Positions 12,162 through 22,597 of a DNA stretch of 64,000 nucleotides are shown piece by piece. The notes under the pieces were generated by a model, which did no database searches, was not told the origin of the DNA, and worked only from the letters and a program-made list of their open reading frames with translations. The first letter of the stretch is position 1. Every line of letters starts with the position of its first letter. Position numbers and translations under genes: made by a program. Origin of the DNA: Alopecurus myosuroides (Eukaryota; Streptophyta; Magnoliopsida; Poales; Poaceae); the NCBI GenBank assembly GCA_028641055.1, contig CM054057.1, forward strand, positions 574,182,610 to 574,246,609. The letters run 5' to 3'.

Positions 12162-12744
12162 AATGGGCTCCTGGTCGTCGTCCTCTTTGTTGTCCGGCCA
12201 ACCCCGCTTCTTGCACGCAGCTGGTGGATCCGCAGCTTCAACCGCGCCATAGCCGCCGTAGCGTCCCCCTCCGCAACTTCCTCCTCCGCTGGTTGAGCCG
12301 CCGCTACTTCAACCGCCTCTGCTTTAGCCCCCGCTACTGCTTGATCGTTCATTTTAGCCTTGCGAATCCCCTATTCTAGCCCGTCCTTAATGGTAAGGAT
12401 CCTACTATACAGCTCAAAGCTATAAAACCGTCTCTTGCAGCGGTGTAAAAGGCTACTGCTCCCAGTAATCATGGTCTTTGGACGGGAGATCATACTTCAT
12501 ATCCGCGCAAGACCTATCAATGATCCAGTATACTAGATCTGACATTCCGTCCCTGTCGAATGGTGGATACTACTAGAGCTTTTGTTCGGACTTGAACATA
12601 TCTTGTATGTCCATGTGAAACTCCTCGGGAATGATGATATTCTCACGTCCAAGCATGACTATGTCCTTCCTGATGTCCATGCTAGCAAAAGTGTTCCTTT
12701 TATGTTGAAGGAACTCAGCCAGTTCTGTACAAGGCTCCTTGGCC
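12162..12744 (-). pseudogene. Gene A exon 2: 3'-5' exonuclease-like (RNase H fold) pseudogene
   Basis: On the minus strand, a splice acceptor ending TGTTGTAG at 12745 is followed by a frame with AKEPCTELAEFLQHKRNTF, IRKDIVMLGRE, IPEEFHMDIQDMFK, then two adjacent stops, MSDLVYWIIDRSCADMKYDLP, another stop, and FYSFELYSRILTIKDG. This order fits the C-terminal half of the plant 3'-5' exonuclease-like family: a buried-strand block, a middle helix, and a final YELY-like stretch that in active members follows the last catalytic Asp/Tyr. At least three stops and one frameshift (near 12195) show it is dead. An Ala/Glu-rich C-terminus follows. The exon ends exactly at the start of the Copia 1 LTR. Family assignment is from remembered patterns and was not searched. 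Confidence 0.6.
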
Positions 12745-14025
12745 CTACAACAGATGAAAATTAACACATGAAAATATAATTTGGATGATGTACAATTTCA
12801 TAATGTAGAACGATGACATTGCACTCTAATTTAGTATTTTGATTAACGCTAGACATTAAGGAGTTGGGACTAAAGTATGCCCATTCGCTAGTAATTGGGA
12901 CAACTTTTTGTGGAATGCACCGCTCATGCATAATTTCATATTGTAGTGTAGAGTGTAGACAACATGGCCTATGTGGTTCACATGACTTAATGATGCGTGA
13001 CATAAATTTCTTATAGGGTATGAAATTATATGTGTACGAAAATTACATAATAATTTTCACCATCAAATTGCTGCATTGATGAATTTTTGAAGATTCATAT
13101 TAGTTTATCATATCCCTCTTGTACTTTCTCTTACTTTGAGAAGCTCCATCCCACATGGATATATTTTGTGCATATAACACAAAAAATGACCGCTTTTTTT
13201 CTGTATATAGTATCATCATTGCTATGTCAGGGAACTGTTAGATGACATGACTAGTGGCGCGATGAAAATTGTGACTCAAGATGGATTTCTTTATGATCTG
13301 ACCAAACAAGAGTAGAGAACACAAATAACGGCCGGGTACGGTCAGATAGTGGTGGATTTGTATGGTGACCATGAATTCTTGAGGGCTACTATATTTGGAT
13401 GAAAAAATCAAGAAAATATGATGATCAATGAGGCAGGTTGTATAGCCTATATGCGAAGTGAACTTATCTGTTGACATTTATATGGTCATATATACTCCTC
13501 TTTGGATTGCAGAATTGTGAATCTGAAAAACATAGGAATTTGCAGGTTTGTGTATGCAAAACAGAGGGTTGTAAAACACAGGAAAATCACAGGAATAGTC
13601 ATTTGGATGAAATGCAGGAAAAATAGAGGAAAATGGTTTGGAGTGGATTTCCAAATTCCTATGGAATTTGAGGCATAGGAATCCATTCCATATGAATTTG
13701 GTTGACACCATTCGGTTGATCCAAAGGCAAACCATAGTAAAAAATCCAACGTTTCGAATCCTACAAAATTCTTATGATATTCCTACAATCCAAAGATGCC
13801 AACATGTACGATGCAGAGGTGTCCATAATCTCAAGGAGAAAAACATCTGGTGTACTACACTAGCAAGTAATAGACTAAACAACATTCAACTGTCATTTCA
13901 CATTAACCCTACACAAGGAACACATATAGATCAGATAGCTATGCAGATATCAGACACGTACCGAACGCGGTGAGGGGGTGCATGGTGGAACGATTATATA
14001 ACAACAATCCATGAAGTATCCATAC
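12745..14025 (-). other. Intron of gene A with a gene C-like fragment and a MITE
   Basis: Donor GTATGG (minus strand, 14025) and acceptor TTGTAG (12745) bound about 1.28 kb. On the plus strand, 13365-13496 and 13799-13930 resemble the intron repeats and intron 2 of gene C (56083-56870), so this intron holds a fragment of that sequence in the antisense direction. 12768-13235 has no recognisable feature. Confidence 0.5.
13497..13798. mobile_element. MITE-like insertion, about 300 bp
   Basis: The ends are imperfect inverted repeats around CTTTGGATTGCAGAAT at the left and ATTCCTACAATCCAAAG at the right. The interior is AT-rich with repeated CATAGGAAT/ATTCCTATG pieces. It interrupts sequence that is continuous in the gene C region near 56225. 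No coding capacity. The superfamily (hAT-like or other) is not certain because a clear TSD is not visible. Confidence 0.55.
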
Positions 14026-14177
14026 CTGCAGTAGTGGAACGCGAGGACGTGCGGTCCCAGGGCTATTTGGATGATGGCCAAGTTCTGACCCCAGCCTTTT
14101 GTCGCTTCTCCACCTTGTGTACTCGAGGTTGAGTGTGACCATCTTGTAATTCATACCGCTGATCCATTGTTCATACT
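14026..14177 (-). pseudogene. Gene A exon 1, downstream part
   Basis: The minus strand continues the frame from 42212: EQWISGMNYKMVTLNLEYTR, then after a one-base frameshift LAIIQIALGPHVLAFHYCR, ending at a splice donor (CAG/GTATGG at 14026/14025). The NLEYT stretch sits where active exonucleases have the Asp-x-Glu of motif I; here Asp is replaced by Asn. Joined to exon 2, the reading is HYCRAKEPC without a break, which supports the intron call. Confidence 0.6.
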
Positions 14178-15476
14178 TGAATGGATAGTATGGGAACCTA
14201 GAGGGGGTGAATATGTGCTACGACCAATTTTAATTTTTCTTCAAATTGAGGCTTGACACAAAGGTAAATTCTCTAGATATGCAACTACGGTGAATTTTCC
14301 TATATGCCAAGAACAACAACTAACAAGATACAAAGACAAAGTAAAGAAGAGGGAACGAGGTAACCGATAGAGGAAGCACACGGAGATGAGGATGTCATCC
14401 CGAGTTCCTCCCTTTGAGGGGAGTATGTCTTGTTGGAGGGGTGTGAGTTTCTCCACAAAGGCCTAGTCAACGCCACAAAGGCCTCACCCTATTCTCTGAT
14501 AAACTTTGCCACAAAGGCCTAGTTCACCTTCCACTATTGATCCCCTTTGAGGCGGGAATCAATTCCTTTACAACAAGATTGAGGCACACACCCACAACCA
14601 AATTGGAGGCTCCCAAGAATCACCAATCAACAATTGAGTAGCAATGGGGTCTAGGTTTTCCACAAGGAAACCCTATACTAGATTCCCTCAAGTGAATGAG
14701 GGGGAAATGAAGAACTAGTTGGTGAAGATGTAGATCGGGGCCTTCTTCTTTAATCTTCCGAAGATCAAAGAGTTAGGATGGAGGGATTGGGAGAAATCTA
14801 GCTTTTGGTGAACTCAATAAATGAGGTCTTTAATGGTCGACGAGCTATTTATAGCTCTTCCCCCAAATCTGACTGTTTGAGCACTTATTGCTTCACCAGG
14901 TAGTACCGGATGGCGTCCGGTAGTACTATCCCTTCTAATCTTCACGGGGTCAACGCTGGATTTGCAGAGCTGCTTTCCACAGGCGGTACTACCGCACGGG
15001 GGCGATAGAGCCGAATTTTGCACACTCCGGCTTCGCGAGTCCATTACCTAATCTTCAAAATTACGGTGCTACCATAGCATCGCGGCTGTACCACGACCCC
15101 GGTACTACCAGACCATCCGGTAGTACCCCTCCACAACAACAAAACCACTTCGTAGAAACTGATCATACTTTCCCATACGGTACTAAAGGGAAGGTCTCGT
15201 AGTTCCGAATTCTACCATACTCGAAGTTGTGATTCCAGTTCCAAAATAAGGAAATCCCGATACTACCGCGCACCACCCGGTAGTCCCGCGTTTGACAGAA
15301 AACCCGCAAATTGCTTCTTTCTTCATAGTGAACTCAATGGGATTTATCACAAGGTCATATAGGAACAATATATAGAAATTAAGCATGAAGATTTCCTGCG
15401 GTACTTTAGCACACATTAGGGCTCTAATTGTGTTGTCAACAAACATCAAAACATAATATGGGGAAATGCTCTTTCA
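14178..15476 (-). repeat. 3' LTR of Copia 2
   Basis: 1299 bp, plus strand TGAATGG...GCTCTTTCA. It aligns along its length with 40884-42211. It contains a series of GGTAGTACCG-type dyads at 14890-15290 that recur in the other LTR and in the spacer at 17430-18140. Confidence 0.85.
14844..14860 (-). promoter_or_regulatory. TATA box of the Copia 2 3' LTR
   Basis: The minus strand reads GAGCTATAAATAGCTC, a strong TATA match inside a short palindrome. The 5' LTR has the same feature at 41577-41592 (GGGCTATAAATAGCCC), also palindromic although the flanking bases differ. Confidence 0.65.
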
Positions 15477-15490
15477 ACTCCCCCTTTTTG
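15477..15490 (-). other. Polypurine tract of Copia 2
   Basis: The minus strand reads AAAAAGGGGGAGT directly before the 3' LTR, where plus-strand DNA synthesis would start. It confirms the LTR boundary and the element's orientation. Confidence 0.8.
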
Positions 15491-16057
15491 GTGTTTGATG
15501 ACAACACAATTATTGAACGAGGATTTGGGAGCACAAGTGCACTAAAAAAACTAGAACTATGTCACAATAAGATATAGAGCTAGGATAAAGACTTTGCAAT
15601 AGATAATAGGTACTTAACGGGATGAAATGCATGTCTTACACCACGCACCAACACATAGTAGTTCAACACCAAATGCAAATAAAGTTCAACTTTCAACTAA
15701 ACAGAGACACAAGAAAAGATACATCAAAGATAGCAAGCTTGAGACTCCACCCATGCAAATCCTGGCTCAACCTAATATACTCCTTCTCCCCCTTTGTCAT
15801 AAAATGCCAAAAAGGGAGAAGAGGGTAACGTCCTAAAAGAGCCACTCCTCGTCTTCAATGTTATGGTGAGTGGATGAGGAAGGAATGTCGGCGCCGCTCC
15901 AGGTCCTATGCTCGGAGATCCATTTCTCCCTAGGAGTGATAAACCCCTCAGAACCCGGAGACACATGCAATCCCATCTTCTCTATCATCTTCTTCTAGCG
16001 GGCTGCAACATTCTGATGATAAACATGAGCATCATACATACGCTCCTGGATATCAAA
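15491..16057 (-). other. Copia 2 3' untranslated region
   Basis: Lies between the extra reading frame and the polypurine tract. The sequence just inside the tract (GGTGTTTGATGACAACAC region) echoes the LTR edge. No reading frame above background and no further repeat were seen. Confidence 0.5.
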
Positions 16058-17309
16058 CTAGAGACAAAAGGCCTTCTTGGCCTTAATCTGGAATTTCTTG
16101 AACCAAGATGGCTCATCCATATTGTGATACTCATCAGAGGGTGCCCCAGCCTTCACACCAATACGATAGGCAACTTCCTTCTTGGCTGCAGCAGCTTCCA
16201 ACTCAACAGGAGACACATTCTTCTTCACCTTAGGCTCTTTCACGGGATGCTTGACCACGGGGCTCCCATCCTTCAAGATATCCTCCTTTGTGGCTTCCCA
16301 CCATTTCTTCCTAATTAGCTTCATGAGAAAAGGGCCATAGATAGGATCCCCCTTATCAATCACAACCAGCCACAATTCCTCATGGATCCAATCTATCACA
16401 TCCAGGTTTTGTCCACTGCCTTGCTTCTCCTTAGAGTTCTTGAGAAAATCAAACATAAAACCATAGACTTCATCCCAATTACCCACATGGGGAACAAGTG
16501 TCTGTCTATATATGCAATGAAGGATCTCGAAGGGAGGAATGAGATGAGCAGTCTTTCCTGAGGTACCATCTTCCATGGTGATGTTTGCAATTGTCTTCTT
16601 ATTGCTAGAATATGTGGCACAATGAAACCTCCATCCACTTGGCACATGAGTTCCCTTGTCAGCATACCCAGAAAGATCACCAAATTCCTTCAAGGTGGCC
16701 AAGCGCATCCTGTCCTTTGTCATCCACCTTAAAGTTATAACCTCATCCTTGTCAAAATGAATTGTTGCAAAGAATTGCATGATGCAGTACTTGATGTAGG
16801 GTCGGTTGATCTTCATAAGAGGAATAAGACTAAATTCTTCACACTTAGCCAATGTTTCATCAAAATAGCCCTTGTGCTTTGGGAGCCTCATGTAATCAAT
16901 ATTGAGAGTGTGTTGGACATCCATGGAGTAGTCTTTGCCCACATAGATGTCATTGGAATCATGCTCTTGATCCTTGGGGAAAAGTGGGGATTCTCAAAAT
17001 AATTCCTGTCATGCTCATAGGGGTTCTCTTCCCTATATTCTTGATATTCTTTGGGCTTACACTTGTTGAAAGTTTTCCGGGTTGGATTTTTAGCCACAAA
17101 CTTGCATTTGGTGGATCTACCATCACCCCGACCACCACCACGAGTTCTTGTGGTGGTGGGAGAGGGCATGATCTCAGCCTCTTCCTCAAAATCTTCCATA
17201 ATGTCATCATCATCATTCACAGCTCGAGCAGATTTGTCCCCCGGTGCCTTACTCTTGCTACGAACATAGGTAATCGGATCCTTACCCAAATCACCATAAC
17301 CTCGAGAAC
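16058..17309 (-). pseudogene. Copia 2 extra reading frame after pol (env-like position)
   Basis: Two overlapping minus-strand frames (17289-16888 and 16942-16058) form one protein of about 410 residues interrupted by a frameshift near 16985. The N-terminal part is acidic (NDDDDIMEDFEEEAE) then basic and Gly/Arg-rich (RTRGGGRGDGR). The centre contains NRPYIKYCIMQFFATIHFD and WMTKDRMRLATLKEFGDLSGY, resembling the plant transposon-associated domain found after pol in grass elements; the C-terminus is Lys-rich. There is no in-frame ATG near the start. Instead a splice acceptor (pyrimidine-rich, ending TTTCACAG) lies at 17310, so expression from a spliced RNA is plausible. I see no signal peptide or membrane segment, so 'env-like' describes position only. 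Confidence 0.6.
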
Positions 17310-18729
17310 CTGTGAAACAGAGACATAGGGATAGTAAACAAGATAAGGGAGCTCAAAGGAAATAGAAGACAAAATCAGTTTACTCAAGTTAAAACAAATT
17401 GAACTGTCCTAAATTTACATAGGCGGTTGTATCGGACGGCGTCCGATAGTACCAGGTGTGCAAGTTTGGAAATTTCTGTCCCAGATCTAAGCACGAAATC
17501 GAAGGACATTTCAACAAGTATAACAAGCGTAGACTAACAAGATGCAGTTCCCACACACTATTTATCATCCATCCACAATTTAACTGAAGAAAATCGGAGC
17601 TACCAATATCTATCCTCAAAGAAATCTAGGGTTCGTCGACAATCATCAATGGAGACCCAAGGGAGAAGGAGAGGAGAAATACCGGGGGCCCTTAGAGGAG
17701 ATCGATGCAGGAGAGATTCCCACGAAGAAGATCCAGCAGGGAACTACAGAATCCGGTGGGACAAGGGCCAGCTGAAGGAGGGAGAGAATGGGGCAGTAGC
17801 GTTTGGGGAGTAGTTCGTGCGGGTGGGGAATAACTCCCACTCTGCACGACCTGGAGAAATATGCGAAAACTGCTAGGCATGCTAGTACTGGACCTAAGCG
17901 GTAGTACCGACTGTGTAACTTTCTGCAGAAATACTCTGCTTGAGTTGCACAGGTGGTAGTACCATGCTGGATCGGTAGTGCCGGCTGCACAGATTTCCAC
18001 AGAAGAGATTCTGCTGCGATCTGCACAGTAGGTAGTACTAGGCATGTCCGGTAGTACCGAATGTGCAAGTTTCAGCAGAGCAAATTGCTTTCAACATTGC
18101 ACATGCGACAGTACCGGGTGCCGATCGATAGTACCGGGGCACCCTTCTTTTTCCTCCAAGGACAATTTTTTTAGCATCATTGAGAATAGGAGTGGTTTTT
18201 AAGATGAGATAGTCTTAGGATGGATTGCCAAACTGGTAGATGGTACTATATGCTCTAAGTTGCAAAAATAAAATGTAAAGGTTAACTTTGAGCATATTTC
18301 CCATAAGGCTCAACAAGGGAGAAAGATAAAAAAGATAGGAAAATAAGATCCAAATGAATACCAACAAGAACCAACTCTTCTAGAAGAACAGGTTGGTGGC
18401 ATAAGCCTCCATGTAAGAGATCATGGTATGACACCGTGAAGATATATCTTTGGTGCATTGCCAATTCTCGACATTTTAGCTCACAATTCAACATTAGAAA
18501 TATAGAGGTAAAAATGAATTGTGGATTTGGTCATAATGGGGGAGGGAGATCCCCCCTATTTCCATGCCTACACCTAAACCCAAACACGTAGTCAATTATA
18601 GGGGTGTGTGCAAGATCCTCAAGTAAAACTCCTTTAATCAAAGATATTTAGCTCATTACTCCAAAACATGAATATTGAATCATCTAGAGGCTTCGTGAAG
18701 ATGTCCGCGAGATTATCCTTGGTTGGGAC
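17310..18729 (-). repeat. Copia 2 spacer with approx. 75-bp degenerate repeats
   Basis: Between RNase H and the extra frame. From about 17880 to 18140 four loose units of about 75 bp each contain a GGTAGTACCG-type dyad pair followed by a TTTCNGCAGAA-like piece and TGTGCA. One further unit lies at about 17428. The same module is in both LTRs. 18180-18700 has no repeat or gene that I recognise. Confidence 0.6.
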
Positions 18730-19233
18730 TTATGCTAGCTCAATATCACATCTTTCCACATGATTCCAGATGAAATGATGAAGAATATCAATATATTTTG
18801 TACTTGTGTGTTGCACGGGGTTGTAGGCGATCTTGATGGCACTCTCATTGTCACACAATAGTGGCACCTTCTCAAAGTGAACATCATACTGTTTGAGGGT
18901 TTGCCTCCTCCATAGAAATTGGGTGCAAGAACTAGCGGCCGCCCCATACTCAGCTTCGGCGGTGGAGAGAGATATACAATTTTGCTTCTTGGAAGACCAA
19001 CTCACCAAAGACCTACCAAGGAATGGGAAAGCCCCGGAAGTAGACTTCCTATAATTTTGATCACTGGCCCAATCCGAGTCCGTGTACCCCTTGAGAGAAA
19101 ATTGTGCCCTGTTTGGGTACCACAAACCAAATCTTGAGGTATGAACCAAATACCTAAAGATCCTATGGACCGCCACCAAGTGGCTTTTCTTAGGAGCCAC
19201 TTGATACCTTGCACACACACCTACACTCAACAC
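18730..19233 (-). pseudogene. Copia 2 RNase H
   Basis: RNase H removes the RNA strand during reverse transcription. Frame 19233-18730 (about 167 residues) shows the catalytic carboxylates in context: Asp in GYTDSDWASD, Glu in SLSTAEAEY and Asp in LLCDNESAI, followed by the HTSTKYIDI tail typical of Copia. The upstream join to reverse transcriptase is broken by a frameshift or stop near 19250. Confidence 0.85.
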
Positions 19234-19257
19234 AATATCGGGCCTAGATTCACAAAG

Positions 19258-20694
19258 TTAAAGCAAAGAACCAACCATAGAACGATTCAAATTTTGGTCC
19301 ACATCTTTACCATCTGGATTGCGCTTGAGGTGGCATTTGAATTTCATAGGATAGACCTTCTCTTTTGCACCTTGGAAGTTAAACGTCTTGAGCATGTCTT
19401 GGGTATACTTGACTTGAGAAATGAAAGTCCCACGGGCCAATTGCTTGATCTCAAAGCCAAGGAAGAATTTAAGCTCTCTGGTCATAGACATCTCAAACCC
19501 GTCAGTCATCAGCTTTGAGAACTCATTATTAAAAGCTTGGTTAGTTGAGCTAAAGATAATATCATCCACATAGAGTTGTCATATCAAAAGCTCTCCGCTT
19601 ACCCTCTTGATGAAAAGGGTGGGATTTATTTTCCCCACTTCAAACCCACGGTCTTGCAACTATTCTCTAAGGTGTCCATACCACGCACGTGGAGCTTGTT
19701 TAAGTCCATAGAGTGCCTTAGAGAGCTTGTAGACATGGTTAGGGAAGTTTGGGTTCTCGAAACCCGTAGGTTGCTTAAAATATACCTCCTCTTTCAATGA
19801 ACCATTTAGAAAAGAATTTTTGAAATCCATTTTTTGCAATTTGAAATTATGATAAGATGCATAAGCAAGGAGGACACGAATGGACTCAAGACGAGCCACG
19901 GGAGCTTAGGTTTCATTAACGCCAAAGCCTTCCACTTGAGTGTATCCTTGAGGCACCAATATTTCCTTGTTCTTCACAACAATGCCATGCTCATCTTGCT
20001 TGTTCTTGAATAACCACTTAGTGCCAATAACATTGTGGAAATCTTTAGGATTCTCAACTAGCTTCCAAACATTATTGCGCTCAAAGTTATTGAGCTCATC
20101 AAGCGTAGATTCCAACCAATCTGAGTCTTCAAGAGCTTCATACACTTTCTTTGGTTCCACCATGGATATGTGAGCTTGATGCTCACTAAAGCTTTCCAAT
20201 TGAGCTCTCAGGTATCTCTTGTTTCGCACATCACTCAACACCTTATTATCAGATGCATCAATACACGACAAGGCTTTTGCAATCCTTCTAGCACGACGGG
20301 CTTCGATCTCCTCATTATTGCAAGGAGTAATCACTCGATCATCTTGATCATTTGAGTCCCTGTCTTGACCGGAATAGTGGCCTTGATCATCGTCATTACC
20401 ATCATGACTTGCTTCAATTTTAGATGAGGAAGGTTGATCTTGGCCTTGACCTTGGCTAGCTTGAGTAATAGGAGAGGTTGGATCTTGCAAAGCAACTTGG
20501 TCAACAATTGGAGGGTCTTGAACTTTTTCTTGGGTTGGTGCATCACTTGCTCCCTTGGCTTGGTCTTCCAATGTATACGAGGGCTCCACTTGAGTAGAGC
20601 ATAGTTCTTCTCGAGTCGCCACAAGGTGTCTCTCAATGGGGCAAAAAAATCCCACGCCCATTCTTGCTATGGCTTTTGAGCTGCATTTCAACAT
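19258..20694 (-). pseudogene. Copia 2 reverse transcriptase
   Basis: Three minus-strand frames cover it. 20694-19906 has an acidic Asp/Gln-rich linker and then GTKWLFKNKQDEHG and GYTQVEGFG. 19899-19660 has the catalytic block MDFKNSFLNG and HVYKLSKALYGLKQAPRAWY. 19569-19258 carries the second catalytic block; read upstream it shows YVDDIIFSS intact, with an in-frame TGA a few codons before it. FFLGFEIKQ follows. At least three stops separate the parts, so it is inactive, but the active-site motifs are readable. Confidence 0.85.
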
Positions 20695-21118
20695 CTACAT
20701 CGGAAACACGAAATTTCCAACTTGGGAGCCACCAATTTCTTCGAACACCACACTACAAGACTCAATGAAAATCCGCGAGGCCTTGTAAAAGACTCTATAA
20801 GTGTGGGATTCAACATGATAACCAACAAATGCACCCTCAAGAGATTTAGCTTGGAATTTAGACAAAAAAAACACCTTTGATCAAATAGAAACACTTACAA
20901 CCGAAGACTTGAAAGTAGGAGATGTTGGGTTTGTTGCCGGTGAGAATTTCATATGGAGTCTTCACTAAGCCCTTATGAATGTAATCTGGTTGGATGAATG
21001 ACAAGCGGTGGAGATGGCTTCAGCCCAAAGATATTGGGGAGAATCCGCCAACATGGTCCTAGCCATATCCAATAGAGTCTGGTTCTTTCTCTCGGCTAAC
21101 CATTTTGTTGAGGGGTAT
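20695..21118 (-). pseudogene. Copia 2 integrase C-terminal part, left of the Gypsy insertion
   Basis: The minus strand contains KWLAERKNQTLLDMARTML (the Glu of the catalytic triad lies in the AERKN block) and SLEGAFVGYHVESHTYRVF, the conserved post-core segment, over several frames. It begins exactly at the left edge of the Gypsy element at 21119; the preceding integrase codons are at 32227 and above. Confidence 0.75.
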
Positions 21119-22509
21119 TGATACGTCCAAAATGAATCTCCTTTTCCGAACACTTTTGTTATGGTTTGCCTCTAAACTTGTGAGTTTTGGATACAACTAA
21201 CATAGACTAACACTGTTTTCAGCAGAATTACCTTGGTGTCTCGTTTTTGTGCAGAAAAATCAACTTTTGGGAAATTGCCCGAAAAAGACCCCAGTGAGCT
21301 TATATCACCAGAAGACCCGAGAGCGAGAAGGACACCTGGAGGGGGCAGGGAGTGGCCCAAACCACCCCTGGGCGCCCCCTAGGCTGTGCCGCCTGGTGGT
21401 GTGGGGGGCACCTCCACCACCTCGGGCTCCCCTTTCGGCTACATTTGCCCTGTAAACCTAAACCGCGAGGGGGTTCGTCATATTCCACAAAAGCACAACA
21501 GAGTGCCGCCGCCACATCGAAACTCAATTCGGGGATCACATGTTCCTGCTCTAGAGCCCTGCCGGCACGGGGATTTTGAGGAGATCATCGCCATCATCAC
21601 CATCACCTCTTCTCCATAAACGATCCATGTTTTCCCCATCCATATGTGAGTAAACACCACTGTAGGCTGAGAGGGATGGAAGGATTGGATGAGATCGATC
21701 ATGTTATAATGCCGGATTGTTAGGGAATAGTGCCTAGTATCTACTGTTAGTATTTTCTATTGTTGTTGCAACTTGTTATGCTTAATTCTTGTCACTAGGG
21801 CCCGAGTGCCATGATCTCAGATCTGAACATGTTATTGTTTCATGAGTATAATTATGTTTCCTTATCATATCTGCAAGTTTTTTACACATGTCATTGTCCG
21901 GAACCCGAGTCCCCAAAGTGATAGAAATTGGGACAACCGGAGGGGGTGGTTTTTATGTGAGGATCATGTGTGTTCATGGAGTGTTAATTCTTTTCTCCGG
22001 TGCTTTATTAAAAGGAGAACCTTAATTACCAGTAGTTTCCCTTGAGGCCCTGCTGCAACGGGTTGGTAGGACAAGAGATGGTGTGCAAGTTTCTCATTGC
22101 GAGCACGTACGAGTATATTGGAACACATGCCTATGGTTAGCTTAGAACTTGGATGCTTTATTATTATTATCTGCAATGCCCATGTTTAGATTATTACATG
22201 ACCTATGTTATACATGCCATGCCCATTCATCTATTCCCTCTATGCCTACGGTACTCACATTCTGCTGTTTTCTGCGATTGCTACTGATGTTACTATTTTA
22301 TTCTTGTTGTTATTTTGCAACTACTGTTGCTATAAAACTGTTACCACTGATAAATTTTTACGAGCAAGTCTACTTTGAGATGCAGCTGAATTGACAACTC
22401 AGTTGTTAAGGCTTATAAATATTCTTTGGCTCCCCTTGTTTCCAATCAATAAATTTGGATTTTACTTCCCTGAAAGACAGTTGCGATCCCCTATACTTGT
22501 GGGTCATCA
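21119..22509 (+). repeat. 5' LTR of the pol-less Gypsy element
   Basis: 1391 bp, TGATACGTCC...GGGTCATCA. It matches 30834-32226 from end to end. The 5' half includes a GC-rich block with GGCGCCCCC/GTGTGGGG-like pieces common in these LTRs. Confidence 0.85.
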
Positions 22510-22520
22510 AGACTGTTTTC

Positions 22521-22541
22521 TGGCGCCGTTGCCCGGGAGCA
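22521..22541 (+). other. Primer-binding site of the pol-less Gypsy element
   Basis: TGGCGCCGTTGCCCGGGAG begins 11 bases after the LTR end. It is the usual Gypsy-type site of grass elements beginning with TGG, complementary to a tRNA 3' CCA end. Confidence 0.8.
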
Positions 22542-22597
22542 TAGCTTTATTTATTTGCTCACTTGACCGTGGTTTTGTTTGCTGCAAGCCTTTCATC

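Noticed and set aside
14890..15290. Satellite DNA or CRISPR-like array from the GGTAGTACCG repeats
   Set aside because: Unit spacing is irregular, the repeats are dyads within LTRs, and the context is a plant retrotransposon.
16058..17309. True viral envelope gene after pol
   Set aside because: No signal peptide, cleavage site or membrane anchor is visible; only the position resembles env.
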